NCBI GenBank assembly: GCA_024682415.1
Contig: JAIKZG010000009.1
Location: 62,001 to 126,000, forward strand
Direction: 5' to 3'
Source: Prevotella sp.
Lineage (GTDB): Bacteria; Bacteroidota; Bacteroidia; Bacteroidales; Bacteroidaceae
DNA: 64,000 nucleotides
The position numbers and the translations under genes were made by a program. Shown one piece after another: positions 26,132 to 34,866 of the stretch; position 1 is the first letter of the stretch, and each line of letters begins with the position of its first letter. The notes beneath the pieces were generated by a model. The model was not told where the DNA came from. It saw only the letters and a list, made by a program, of their open reading frames with translations, and did no database searches.

Positions 26132-27094
26132 ATGAATAAATCAGATTTAAGAATTGTATTCATGGGAACTCCTGAGTTCGCCGTGGAGTCATTGAAATGT
26201 CTTGTAGAGAATGGATATAATGTGGTTGCCGTAGTAACCCAGCCCGATAAGCCTGTAGGCAGACATCAGGACACTCTTCAGCCATCTCAGGTGAAGCAGT
26301 ATGCCCTTGAGCATAATCTCCCTGTGTTGCAGCCAGTGAAGATGAAAGACCCTGAGTTTGTGGAGCAGCTCGCCTCTTATAAGGCAGATTTGCAGGTGGT
26401 AGTGGCTTTCCGCATGTTGCCAGAAGTGGTTTGGGCAATGCCTCGCTTCGGCACATTCAATGTGCATGCAGCGTTGCTTCCTCAGTATCGTGGCGCGGCT
26501 CCTATCAACTGGGCTGTGATTAATGGCGAAACGGAAACAGGCGTTACCACATTCTTCCTCGACAAAAATATCGATACCGGCAAAATCATAATGCAGGAGC
26601 GTTTCCCTATACCAGATGACGCTGATGTGGAATATGTCTACGACGGCTTGATGCGTCTTGGCGCGAAAGTAGCCATGCTTACTATTGATAAGCTCATTGC
26701 AGGTAACGGCGAGATAGAGTCAATCCCTCAGCCCGACGATGTGGAGTTGAAGAGTGCCCCAAAGATATTCAAGGAAACATGCCAGATTTCGTGGGATAGG
26801 CCGGCTAAGAGCATTTACGATTTCGTGCGTGGTCTTTCTCCATATCCTGGCGCGTGGACTAATATGAGCGCAGGCGGTAAGGATGTGGTCTTGAAGGTGT
26901 TTAAAACCGCTAAGACTGGCGAGAAATGCAACGCTGCCTGTGGCACATTCCGCGTTGATAATAAACGACTGCTTATAGCCACTGCCGATGAATGGCTGCA
27001 ACTCGTAGAAATTCAGATGGCAGGCAAGAAGCGTATGCAGGCACGCAATTTCCTCAACGGCTGCAAAAACATTGAGGAATATATCGCTAAATAA
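26132..27094 (+). CDS. fmt: Methionyl-tRNA formyltransferase
   Basis: The 320-residue protein carries IVFMGTPEFAVESLKCL at the N-terminus, QVVVAFRMLP, and the formyl-THF site FNVHAALLPQYRGAAPINWAVINGE with TGVTTFFLDKNIDTGK. The C-terminal domain from about residue 210 binds tRNA. It formylates initiator Met-tRNA, using the folate pool also served by the cyclo-ligase at 50187. It may be co-transcribed with the genes on either side. Confidence 0.95.
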   Translation: MNKSDLRIVFMGTPEFAVESLKCLVENGYNVVAVVTQPDKPVGRHQDTLQPSQVKQYALEHNLPVLQPVKMKDPEFVEQLASYKADLQVVVAFRMLPEVVWAMPRFGTFNVHAALLPQYRGAAPINWAVINGETETGVTTFFLDKNIDTGKIIMQERFPIPDDADVEYVYDGLMRLGAKVAMLTIDKLIAGNGEIESIPQPDDVELKSAPKIFKETCQISWDRPAKSIYDFVRGLSPYPGAWTNMSAGGKDVVLKVFKTAKTGEKCNAACGTFRVDNKRLLIATADEWLQLVEIQMAGKKRMQARNFLNGCKNIEEYIAK

Positions 27095-27136
27095 AACAAC
27101 AAGAAGAAACGTATATATATTATAATAGGTAAAAGA

Positions 27137-27706
27137 ATGAGCAGAAAAGAAGATATACAGAAAGCTATTGAAGTAATGAGAAACGGCGGCGTGATACTTT
27201 ATCCTACCGATACGGTGTGGGGTATAGGCTGCGACGCCACCAATGCCGAGGCTGTAGCCAAGGTATATAAGATAAAACATCGCGACGACTCTAAGGCTCT
27301 TATCTGCCTTGTGGATTCCGACGCGCGCTTGCAGCGATATGTGCGCAATGTGCCAAGCGTGGCGTGGGAGCTTATCGACGCTGTGGTGAAGCCTACCACT
27401 ATTATTCTCGACGGAGCGGTGAACCTCGCGCCTAATCTTATTGCCGATGATGGCAGCATAGGAATGCGTATCACCAATGAGCCATTCTCTCATGAGCTTT
27501 GCTTCCGTTTCCAGAAGGCTATCGTGAGCACAAGCGCCAACATCAGCGGTGAGCCTGCCGCTGCCAACTATTGTGACATCTCTCCTGAAATTCTTAATGC
27601 CGTAGACTACGTCTGCGAATCTCGTCGCGACGAAAAGAAAAAGCATACCCCTTCAAGCATCATAAAACTTTCACAGGATGGACAGGTTAAGGTCATTAGA
27701 AAGTAA
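27137..27706 (+). CDS. L-threonylcarbamoyladenylate synthase (TsaC/Sua5/YrdC)
   Basis: The 189-residue protein is a single YrdC domain. GGVILYPTDTVWGIGCDA is the conserved ATP/threonine loop, followed by KIKHRDDSKALICLV, and STSANISGEPA near residue 137. The short form lacks the Sua5 C-terminal domain. It makes threonylcarbamoyl-AMP for t6A37 modification of tRNAs reading ANN codons. Its last 29 nt overlap the start of the channel gene, so the two are translationally linked. Confidence 0.93.
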   Translation: MSRKEDIQKAIEVMRNGGVILYPTDTVWGIGCDATNAEAVAKVYKIKHRDDSKALICLVDSDARLQRYVRNVPSVAWELIDAVVKPTTIILDGAVNLAPNLIADDGSIGMRITNEPFSHELCFRFQKAIVSTSANISGEPAAANYCDISPEILNAVDYVCESRRDEKKKHTPSSIIKLSQDGQVKVIRK

Positions 27707-29477
27707 AACTTCGGCTTTCACCTCATGGTGCGCCCAGAGGCTCGATTCCCGACAGCTTACCATTATCCTCGCTTTTGCCGTGGGCATTTTCGCTTCGCTC
27801 GCGGCTTATGCTCTGCATCTTCTTATTGGGAAGATACAGCAGCTCGTCACGCATGGCTTCTCCGTGGAGTCGTTCAACTGGGCTTACCTCGTGTTCCCGG
27901 TGATTGGTATATGGCTCACTTCGCTTTTCGTGCGTTATGTGGTGAAGGATAATATCTCTCATGGTATTACTCGTGTGCTCTATGCCATTTCCACTAAAAA
28001 CTCACTGCTAAAGCGCCACAACTGCTGGTCGTCGGTGGTGGCTTCTGCCATTACCATCGGCTTTGGTGGCTCTGTGGGTGCTGAGGCTCCTATCGTGCTC
28101 ACCGGCTCTGCCATAGGCTCTAATCTCGGCAGAATATTCCATCTCGACAAGAAGCAGCTCATCGTGCTCGTGGGCTGTGGTGCTGCTTCCGCCATAGCAG
28201 GCATTTTCAAAGCTCCTATAGCGGGATTGGTGTTCACTCTTGAAGTGCTCATGGTAGATCTCAGCATGGCTTCGCTTCTGCCTATCCTTACGGCAAGCGT
28301 TACCGCCACATGCGTGAGCTACATCCTTCAGGGCAACGCTTCAATGTTTGATTTCCAACTCGACAGCGCATGGAGCGTGGAGCGCATTCCTGCCAGCATA
28401 CTTTTCGGCGTTGTGTGTGCCGTGGTGAGCCTTTATTTCATGCGCATGATGACGGCGTGTGAGAATTTCTTCGCGCGCGTGAACCAATATCCTTATATCA
28501 AGCTGCTGTTTGGCGGATTGCTCCTTTCTTCGCTCATATTCTTTTTTCCTGTGCTCTATGGCGAGGGCTACAGCTCAATAGGAATATTCCTCAGGGGAAA
28601 GACCGAGGCCGACTGGGGCGAGATTCTCAACAACTCATTGTTTTATGGTCACGACGGAGCTTTGCTCTTCTTCGTGGCGTGCGTAATCCTCACCAAGGTG
28701 TTTGCCACCTCTGCCACCAATGGCGCGGGAGGTTGTGGCGGTACTTTCGCTCCATCATTGTTTATAGGCGGATTTACCGGTTTCCTTTTCTCTCGCCTTT
28801 GGAACATCAACCAGATAGGAGTGTATATTCCCGAAAAGAATTTCACACTCCTTGGCATGGCAGGCGTGATGGCAGGCGTGATGCACGCCCCTCTCACCGG
28901 TATTTTCCTTATTGCCGAAATCACGGGTGGCTATCAGCTTTTTATTCCTCTTATCATCGTAAGCGTGTGCTCCGTGCTCACCATCAGCATTTTCGAGCCT
29001 CACAGCATCTATGCCATGCGTTTGGCTCGTGAGGGCAAGCTGCTCACTCACCACACCGACCGCAGCATCCTCACTCTTATGAATATGCGCAGCGTGATTG
29101 ATAAGGATTTCGTTTCGGTGAATCCCGATATGCTCCTTGGCGATTTGGTAAACATCATCAGCAAGAGCCACACCAGCTATATCCCTGTGCTCGACAGCGC
29201 TGGCTGTCTGTTGGCAGAAATCGACATCGCCAAAATTCGTCACATCATGTTTCGCACGGAATTATACCATCGCTTCACTGTAAGCCAGATTATGACTCCC
29301 GTGCAGGGCAAGATTGGTGTAAACGACCCTATGGAGGAAGTGATGCAGAAGTTTGAGAGCGTAAATTCTCGTTATCTTTCTGTTGTCGATGTGAATAATC
29401 ATCTCATAGGATATATTTCGCGCACTCGCGCTTATTCTCTTTATCGCAAAATGGTTGCCGACTTCAGCGCGGAGTAA
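27678..29477 (+). CDS. ClC-family chloride channel or transporter with CBS pair
   Basis: The 599-residue membrane protein has about ten hydrophobic segments between residues 25 and 445. ClC motifs are GGSVGAEAPIVLTGSAIGSNLG (with the gating Glu) and GAGGCGGTFAPSLFIGGFTG. The residues after 455 hold two CBS domains (MRSVIDKDFVSVNPDMLLGDLV and VSQIMTPVQGKIGVNDPMEEVM), which usually bind adenine nucleotides. Such proteins move chloride, often in exchange for protons. Transport mode cannot be assigned by eye. It overlaps the preceding tRNA-modification gene by 29 nt. Confidence 0.92.
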   Translation: MDRLRSLESKTSAFTSWCAQRLDSRQLTIILAFAVGIFASLAAYALHLLIGKIQQLVTHGFSVESFNWAYLVFPVIGIWLTSLFVRYVVKDNISHGITRVLYAISTKNSLLKRHNCWSSVVASAITIGFGGSVGAEAPIVLTGSAIGSNLGRIFHLDKKQLIVLVGCGAASAIAGIFKAPIAGLVFTLEVLMVDLSMASLLPILTASVTATCVSYILQGNASMFDFQLDSAWSVERIPASILFGVVCAVVSLYFMRMMTACENFFARVNQYPYIKLLFGGLLLSSLIFFFPVLYGEGYSSIGIFLRGKTEADWGEILNNSLFYGHDGALLFFVACVILTKVFATSATNGAGGCGGTFAPSLFIGGFTGFLFSRLWNINQIGVYIPEKNFTLLGMAGVMAGVMHAPLTGIFLIAEITGGYQLFIPLIIVSVCSVLTISIFEPHSIYAMRLAREGKLLTHHTDRSILTLMNMRSVIDKDFVSVNPDMLLGDLVNIISKSHTSYIPVLDSAGCLLAEIDIAKIRHIMFRTELYHRFTVSQIMTPVQGKIGVNDPMEEVMQKFESVNSRYLSVVDVNNHLIGYISRTRAYSLYRKMVADFSAE

Positions 29478-29515
29478 TTTTGCGTAGAAAAATCCATTTT
29501 TTTTCGATTGCAACA

Positions 29516-29830
29516 TGAAATGTAAATAAAAACGTTTTGATGAAACGAACAGTTGCAATTTTGTAAATTAATCCGTTTTTTTTTGAGAAACAGGGTGTGT
29601 TTTCCAAAAAAAAACGGATTAATTTACATTTCAATGGCTGTTTTGATTTTCAAAACGCTTTTATTTACAAAAAATCGTTGTTTCAAAAAATAAAAACGTT
29701 TTTATTTACAAAATCATGTCCATTCAGATTTTCAAAACGTTTTAATTTACAAAATGGGGTGGTGTCGTTTCATCAAAACGTTTTTATTTACATTTCACTT
29801 TGATTTTTCATCAAAACACTTTAATTTACA
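29516..29830. repeat. Phased 41-bp motif array with two-sided symmetry
   Basis: A motif close to TCAAAACGTTTTTATTTACA occurs eight times. TTTACA ends at 29628, 29669, 29710, 29751, 29792 and 29830 (steps of 41, 41, 41, 41 and 38). Its complement TGTAAA starts at 29521 and 29562 (step 41). The change of direction is centred on a perfect 24-bp inverted repeat (29562-29585 with 29605-29628). A second perfect inverted repeat of 33 bp pairs 29516-29548 with 29765-29797. Four copies contain the palindrome AAAACGTTTT. The 18-20 nt between motifs are not conserved. No gene lies here. Confidence 0.92.
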
Positions 29831-30040
29831 TTTTCGCTTGTAACTATTTATCTATTAAACACTTAATTTTTCGCCTTTACAGAATTTAACGGCAAAAACA
29901 TGGCATTTTTCCTCCATTTATGAGATAAAAGGCTTGTTTCTCATTCGGCAAAATGCCCCACTAACCTCCCCCGAAACGATGGAGACTTAAAAAAATGTGC
30001 GTAATGAAACAATCTGTGCCATCGTAAGTAATCAAAAATA
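29831..30040. other. Gene-free stretch after the 41-bp array
   Basis: This part is AT-rich, without a reading frame that looks like a protein on either strand. A short C-rich stretch (CCCCACTAACCTCCCCC, about 29954-29970) is the only compositional feature. Confidence 0.5.
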
Positions 30041-30101
30041 ATCTGTGTAAATCCGTGAAATCTGTGAGAGATAAAAAAATCCGTGAGAAATAAATATCTC
30101 T
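30041..30101 (+). repeat. TCTGTG-type dispersed repeat, copy near 30 kb
   Basis: The words ATCTGTG, ATCCGTGAAA and ATCTGTGAGAG follow one another twice here. The 32 nt at 30041-30072 align with 34934-34966 between xseA and xseB with about six differences. It is an intergenic repeat family, in degenerate form here. Confidence 0.7.
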
Positions 30102-30792
30102 GTGAGCGAAAAATGAATTTTGTGAGTGCTGCAAACGGATGAATCTGCGATGGATAAAGGGATTGAGCGGCGTTTGGGGCATGACAAAATGATAATCTGT
30201 GAGGATGAAATGAAAAACCATGGAAAGACGAAATGATAACGCTGAGGTGACAAAAAGAATAGGCTGATGACAAAATGGTGATTTCGGCGTGACAAAGTGA
30301 AATAAGAAATGGTGTGTGGGGCAACAGCAAGAAAAATGTGCTGCATTAAGCTTCTTTAACTATGAAAGAGAACAACGAACCAAGTTTTAATCTATATTTG
30401 CAGTGATTGAAACAATTTCATGTTCCGATGAATCAATCGGAAACAATTAGAAACATAATGAAACATAGAGTTGGTTTTGAAACGCTAAGCGCAAAGATAA
30501 CTTTGAAGCGCGAAAGCAAAGAAACCCTTTAGGCAAAGATAAACATTTTGCCGCAAATGAACAAACAAGAAACAAAGGAGAAAGTATTTTTTTAATAACA
30601 ATAATATATATATAGAGTGAATTAATTAAGGCTTTTTAAAAACGGCAGGGGAATCTGCGTCGCTGTATTTTTTTTGAAAGGTGAAAAGAGGAGGATAACG
30701 CGACTGCTGATTTCATATCTTTCTTTTATCATGAAAAGAAACTTCTACCGTATATAGAAGAGCAAATTTTACTAACGTAAAAAGAATGGATT
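30102..30792. other. Gene-free leader region before the first fimbrillin gene
   Basis: I see no protein-like frame. The part 30150-30310 is made of drifting short repeats (GACAAAATG, CTGTGAGG and similar). From about 30590 it shares words with the leader of the second fimbrillin gene (AATATATAGAGTGA then AAGGC). A -7 box lies at 30393. Confidence 0.5.
30393..30400 (+). promoter_or_regulatory. Likely -7 box of the first fimbrillin gene
   Basis: TATATTTG followed by CAGTGATTGA matches the setting of TATCTTTG-CAGTAGTTGA at 32060 before the second fimbrillin gene. No good -33 half is seen. It implies a leader of about 390 nt. Confidence 0.45.
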
Positions 30793-31836
30793 ATGAAACA
30801 ATTCGGTTTTTCTATTTTGGCGATGTTTTTCGCAGGCTTGGCTTTTACAGCTTGTAGTTCTGATGATGATGTAATGGCAACACAGAAGCCTACTACTGAA
30901 GTTGATGAGGAAGCTTCAATCTCTTTCTCTGCTAATGTAAACCCAGCTGGAGCAGTCACTCGTGTTAATCCTGCTGGTAACGCATGGTCGTTAAATGATA
31001 AGATAGGTATTACCATGACAACAGGAACACCTGCTAATGATGATTCAACTTCTATCGCGACAGTCGGTGCAATTACTCGTTATAACTGGGGCTACACCAT
31101 TAATGCAGCAAATCTTGCAGATGGTAATGCTTGGAGTTGTGATGAACCATTGGAGCTTAAGAGATATTCTGGAGCTGCATATAATTTCTATGCATATTAT
31201 CCTTATTCGGCAGATGAAGGTACTGGTGTAGAAGGCGCAATGCCATCTAAACTTCCAATTAATACAGCTGCTGCCAACCAACCAGGACAAGACACGACAA
31301 ATACAGCTATCGATTTCTTATATGGTTCTACAAGTGTAGCAGCAAATGCTTGGACATTGAAAGCAGGCAAGTATGATGTTACCATACCAATGAATCATAA
31401 GATGGCTAAGATGACTGTAACTTTGCATAAGGGTGATGGTCTTGGCGATATTACAGCACTTCAGTTTAATATATCAGGTGTGAAGCTTGAAGGTAATTTC
31501 AATCCTCTTACAGGTAAGATCACGATTACATCTTCTTCTACAGCTGCAGTAGGTCTTGTTACAGGTAAGGAGGTCGCTGCTGATGGCGATTGGGTTGTAA
31601 CTCTTCTTCTTATGCCTCAGACAATTACCAATCCTACATTGACAGTATCTGCAACTGTGGATTCTGAAAGTAAAACCTTTACTAAGAATATTACAGGCGA
31701 TTGGCTGACATTGGCAGCAGGAAATAATTATGCTGTTAATTTGACTCTTGATTCAGGTGCTAAATTGAATATTACAGGTGTAGCTCCTGCTGGATGGACA
31801 AATACCGCAGGACAGACAGGTACACTTGAGGAATAA
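30793..31836 (+). CDS. Fimbrillin-like surface lipoprotein 1
   Basis: The 347-residue protein has a lipoprotein signal with lipobox FTAC at residues 18-21, then SSDDD, typical of Bacteroidota exported lipoproteins. It contains AWSLNDKIGITMTTG, YNFYAYYPYS and MNHKMAKMTVTLHKGDG, the hallmarks of the fimbrillin (FimA/Mfa-like) family. In this family lipoprotein precursors are cleaved and assembled into short pili by strand exchange. Whether this one is a shaft or tip subunit is not visible, and no Mfa2-like anchor is nearby. A close paralogue follows after a terminator, so each has its own transcript. Confidence 0.8.
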   Translation: MKQFGFSILAMFFAGLAFTACSSDDDVMATQKPTTEVDEEASISFSANVNPAGAVTRVNPAGNAWSLNDKIGITMTTGTPANDDSTSIATVGAITRYNWGYTINAANLADGNAWSCDEPLELKRYSGAAYNFYAYYPYSADEGTGVEGAMPSKLPINTAAANQPGQDTTNTAIDFLYGSTSVAANAWTLKAGKYDVTIPMNHKMAKMTVTLHKGDGLGDITALQFNISGVKLEGNFNPLTGKITITSSSTAAVGLVTGKEVAADGDWVVTLLLMPQTITNPTLTVSATVDSESKTFTKNITGDWLTLAAGNNYAVNLTLDSGAKLNITGVAPAGWTNTAGQTGTLEE

Positions 31837-31882
31837 TATTGACAGTGAAGTTGCTAAAATAAATTACATATATAAACAAAAT

Positions 31883-31920
31883 AATCTCTCCAATCTATAC
31901 TTTGGTTGGAGAGATTTTTT
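31883..31920 (+). terminator. Terminator after fimbrillin gene 1
   Basis: An 11-bp perfect stem (31883-31893 with 31906-31916) is followed by T residues. The remaining gap to 32308 holds a -7 box at 32060 and a leader without coding signal. Confidence 0.9.
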
Positions 31921-32059
31921 GTATTAAAGTCTATGATGTAATAGGATTATTATATATTTAGAAAAGTTATTCCTGTCTTTGTGCAGGCTAACAAGAAAAA
32001 ACTGAATATTATTGAGTTATTTTAACTAAATAAGGAGAGCAACTATAGCCCATTTAATT

Positions 32060-32067
32060 TATCTTTG
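32060..32067 (+). promoter_or_regulatory. Likely -7 box of the second fimbrillin gene
   Basis: TATCTTTG lies 241 nt before the start codon. The -33 half is not clear. Flanking bases match those around 30393, which supports both. Confidence 0.45.
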
Positions 32068-32308
32068 CAGTAGTTGATGTTTTATTCGATTTAGAATAAA
32101 CTGCAATAATATAGAGTGAGTTAAGGCATCGTAGATGTGCGAACGGAAACTGAATGATAATATCGTGGAAATGCTATAGAAACAGGCATTATAACTTATT
32201 GGGATAACCTCGATAGAGATCTGTGATTTGAAGGATAGCAAAGGTTTCAGTCGCTGAGAAAGGAGATATCTATGATTGCATTTGTTAATATAACATAGAG
32301 TTGAATTT

Positions 32309-33508
32309 ATGAAACAGGTAAGTTTTCCTTTTTGGGCTGCGCTGACAGTAGGGGTTGGTATGGCGTTGAGTGCGTGTAGTTCTGATGGGGATGTTATGGT
32401 TGAAAAGCCTGTCTTCGAAATGCTGGAGGAGGGATCACCCATTATTTTTACGGCTACGATAAATGGTGAAAAGAATACACGCGCTGTTGGTTCTTCGTGG
32501 ACAAATGGTGATGCTATTGGCATAACCATGACTACAGGTGAGATTACCGAGGATACCGATGTGGATGAAAGCTATATAGAATATACAGGTAGGCGCATTG
32601 AGAGGATAAATTGGAAATATGTGTATTCTTCTTCTGTGGATGCATGGACGTGTGAGGAGACTCTGGCGCTGAAGAGATATTCTGCCGATACTTTTAATTT
32701 TTATATGTATTATCCTTATGTAGCTGGTCCTACTGCGGGCAATCTACCACGAACAGGCAATGATGGAGGTACTCCGTGCTCTATTGAGATAGACACTAAG
32801 GCTGCTAATCAGGCTGTAGTGGGCGAGCCTACTGCTGATACATATACCCAAAAGAATATAGACTTCCTTTGGGGTACTACCAACACTATTACGTCTGAAG
32901 TGGTGGATGGTGAAACTGTATATAAGGTTGGTACAGAATTAAAGCATAAGATGGCATTGATGACAGTGGTGCTGAAAGCGGGCGATGGTCTCGGCTCTGT
33001 AAAGGGTATCACGTTTGATATAGATAATATGTTAATGACTGGTTTATTTAATCCTCTTTCAGGATTGATTACTCCTTCAGAAACAAGAGAGGCTATGGGA
33101 GCAGTGTCAGCTTCACAACTCGCTGTTGCTGATGGTCCAATAGGTGCAGTGGCAGGCGATTGGAAGGTTGGCTTGCTGTTTATTCCGCAGACAATAACTA
33201 CAGGCACAACGCTTACTGTGAATGTAACAATGGATGATGGCGACAGCGACGACACTAATGACGTAGTAAGAACTTTCACTAAGAGCATTACAGGAAATTG
33301 GCTCGCAATGGAGGCTGGAAATAATTATATTGTTACGCTTACGATAGATTCTGGATATAAACTTCGCATTACGGGAATGTATATCAATGCCTGGGATTCA
33401 GGCAGCGCAACAAACGGCACATTGGAAGAGCCTATACCATTGTTGTATAACAATAATGGTATCAGCCAATGGGGCAACAGCGGCAGCGGCGGCGTGATTG
33501 TAGAATAA
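32309..33508 (+). CDS. Fimbrillin-like surface lipoprotein 2
   Basis: The 399-residue paralogue of the preceding lipoprotein has lipobox LSAC at residues 20-23 followed by SSDGD. It shows SWTNGDAIGITMTTG, FNFYMYYPYV, IDFLWGTTN and LKHKMALMTVVLKAGDGLG in the same order. It carries extra loops and a Gly/Ser-rich C-terminus ending near QWGNSGSGGVIVE. The final strand in fimbrillins takes part in subunit exchange, so the distinct tail may matter. Function in adhesion is inferred from the family only. Confidence 0.8.
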   Translation: MKQVSFPFWAALTVGVGMALSACSSDGDVMVEKPVFEMLEEGSPIIFTATINGEKNTRAVGSSWTNGDAIGITMTTGEITEDTDVDESYIEYTGRRIERINWKYVYSSSVDAWTCEETLALKRYSADTFNFYMYYPYVAGPTAGNLPRTGNDGGTPCSIEIDTKAANQAVVGEPTADTYTQKNIDFLWGTTNTITSEVVDGETVYKVGTELKHKMALMTVVLKAGDGLGSVKGITFDIDNMLMTGLFNPLSGLITPSETREAMGAVSASQLAVADGPIGAVAGDWKVGLLFIPQTITTGTTLTVNVTMDDGDSDDTNDVVRTFTKSITGNWLAMEAGNNYIVTLTIDSGYKLRITGMYINAWDSGSATNGTLEEPIPLLYNNNGISQWGNSGSGGVIVE

Positions 33509-33550
33509 AAAGTTTTAAGTATCATGACGATGATATGTCGCATTATTTAG

Positions 33551-33558
33551 TATCTTTG
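33551..33558 (+). promoter_or_regulatory. -7 box of xseA, 4 nt before the start codon
   Basis: TATCTTTG is separated from ATG 33563 by CATT only. A transcript from this box would have almost no leader. If translation starts at the in-frame ATG 33581 instead, a leader of about 18 nt results. Confidence 0.55.
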
Positions 33559-33562
33559 CATT

Positions 33563-34864
33563 ATGGCAAACGATAATGCGATGTCGCTCTATGAGCTTAA
33601 CGCTTTGGTGGGCGATGTGATAGAATCTACATTATATAGAGAATATTGGGTGCAGGCAGAGCTTTCGGAAGCCCGCGAGGTGAGAGGGCACTGCTATATG
33701 GACTTGATACAGAAGGATGTGTTTACCAACACTCCTATCGCGCGAGCGCAGGCCCGATGTTGGCAAAACAGGTGGTCGGCGCTTCGTCCGCAATTTGAGA
33801 AAGCTACGGGGCAGACGCTACACGCCGGGCTGAAGGTGATGCTGAGGGTGAAGGCGAGTTTCCATGTGGCTTATGGCTTTGCGTGGATAGTGACTGATAT
33901 AGACCCTTCTTTTACTATGGGCGACATGGCAAGAAAACGCCTTGAGATTATTAACCAACTGAAAAAGGAGGGCGTTTTTGAATTGCAGAAGGAACTGCGT
34001 ATTTCTCGTTTTGCCAAGCGCATAGCAGTGATTTCAAGTGAGGGCGCTGCCGGATATGGTGATTTCTGCCGACAGCTCGCCGACAATCAATACGGACTTT
34101 GTTTTGAGCCACGGCTCTTTCCTGCCATCATGCAGGGGGAGGGCGTGGAAGCAAGCGTGATCGACGCATTAAACGCCATATATAATAATGTGGAGGATTA
34201 TGATGTGGTGGTGATAATACGCGGAGGTGGCGCTACAAGCGATTTGAGCGGATTTGACTCGCTCGCTTTGGCTGAGAATGTGGCTAACTTTCCTTTGCCA
34301 ATTATCACAGGCATTGGACACGACAGGGATGAGAGTGTGCTCGACATGATTTCAAACACTCGTGTGAAGACGCCTACTGCTGCCGCTGCTTTCCTCATTG
34401 ACAACTTGCTCGACACGCTTTCGCGCGTAGTGGACGCGCAAGACGCTATAGTAATGGCGGTGAGGAGGAAGATGGATGTGGAGCAGATGAGATTCAGCCG
34501 CATGGCTGCAGGCATAAGGGCGCAGTTCTCGGTGATGAAAACAAGGCAGATGGCAAGGCTCAGCGAGATGCTCTCGCGCATAGGCAGCAGGATTTCGGCA
34601 CGCTTGATGAGGGATGAAAGCAGAGTGGAGCTTTGCTCTGTGAGAATGAGAAATGGCGCGAGGATGAGGCTTGAAAAGGAGGCTCACAGAATGGAGATTG
34701 CTGAGCAGAGGATAAAGGCGGCTGATCCGCAGCTGCTATTGAGGCGTGGCTACAGCATTACGCTTCATAATGGCAAGGCGGTGCGCGACGCAGATGAGCT
34801 AAGGCGTGGCGACATAGTGAAGACTATTGTGGAGCATGGCTGCTTTGAGGCGGAAGTAAAGTAA
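33563..34864 (+). CDS. xseA: Exodeoxyribonuclease VII large subunit
   Basis: The 433-residue protein opens with SLYELNALVGDVIESTLYREYWVQAEL (OB-fold domain, residues 1-105). The catalytic domain has KRIAVISSEGAAGYGDFCRQL, DVVVIIRGGGATSDLSGFDSLALAENVANFPLPIITGIGHDRDESVLD and RVKTPTAAAAFLID. Coiled coils follow from residue 285 to about 390. With XseB it degrades single-stranded DNA from both ends. The start could be M1 or M7 (33581). The small-subunit gene follows after 176 nt of repeats. Confidence 0.95.
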   Translation: MANDNAMSLYELNALVGDVIESTLYREYWVQAELSEAREVRGHCYMDLIQKDVFTNTPIARAQARCWQNRWSALRPQFEKATGQTLHAGLKVMLRVKASFHVAYGFAWIVTDIDPSFTMGDMARKRLEIINQLKKEGVFELQKELRISRFAKRIAVISSEGAAGYGDFCRQLADNQYGLCFEPRLFPAIMQGEGVEASVIDALNAIYNNVEDYDVVVIIRGGGATSDLSGFDSLALAENVANFPLPIITGIGHDRDESVLDMISNTRVKTPTAAAAFLIDNLLDTLSRVVDAQDAIVMAVRRKMDVEQMRFSRMAAGIRAQFSVMKTRQMARLSEMLSRIGSRISARLMRDESRVELCSVRMRNGARMRLEKEAHRMEIAEQRIKAADPQLLLRRGYSITLHNGKAVRDADELRRGDIVKTIVEHGCFEAEVK

Positions 34865-34866
34865 GG

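Noticed and set aside
29516..29830. CRISPR array
   Set aside because: The repeats are imperfect, two are inverted, the spacers are only 18-20 nt and AT-rich like the repeats, and no cas gene is in the window.
29953..29971. G-quadruplex on the minus strand
   Set aside because: Only two runs of four or more G and one of two G are present, too few for a stable four-tract structure.
29941..30346. Protein genes on the minus strand (up to 129 residues)
   Set aside because: The translations are runs of His, Phe, Leu and Ser produced by the TCTGTG and GACAAAATG repeats, overlap one another in three frames, and have no start context or promoter.
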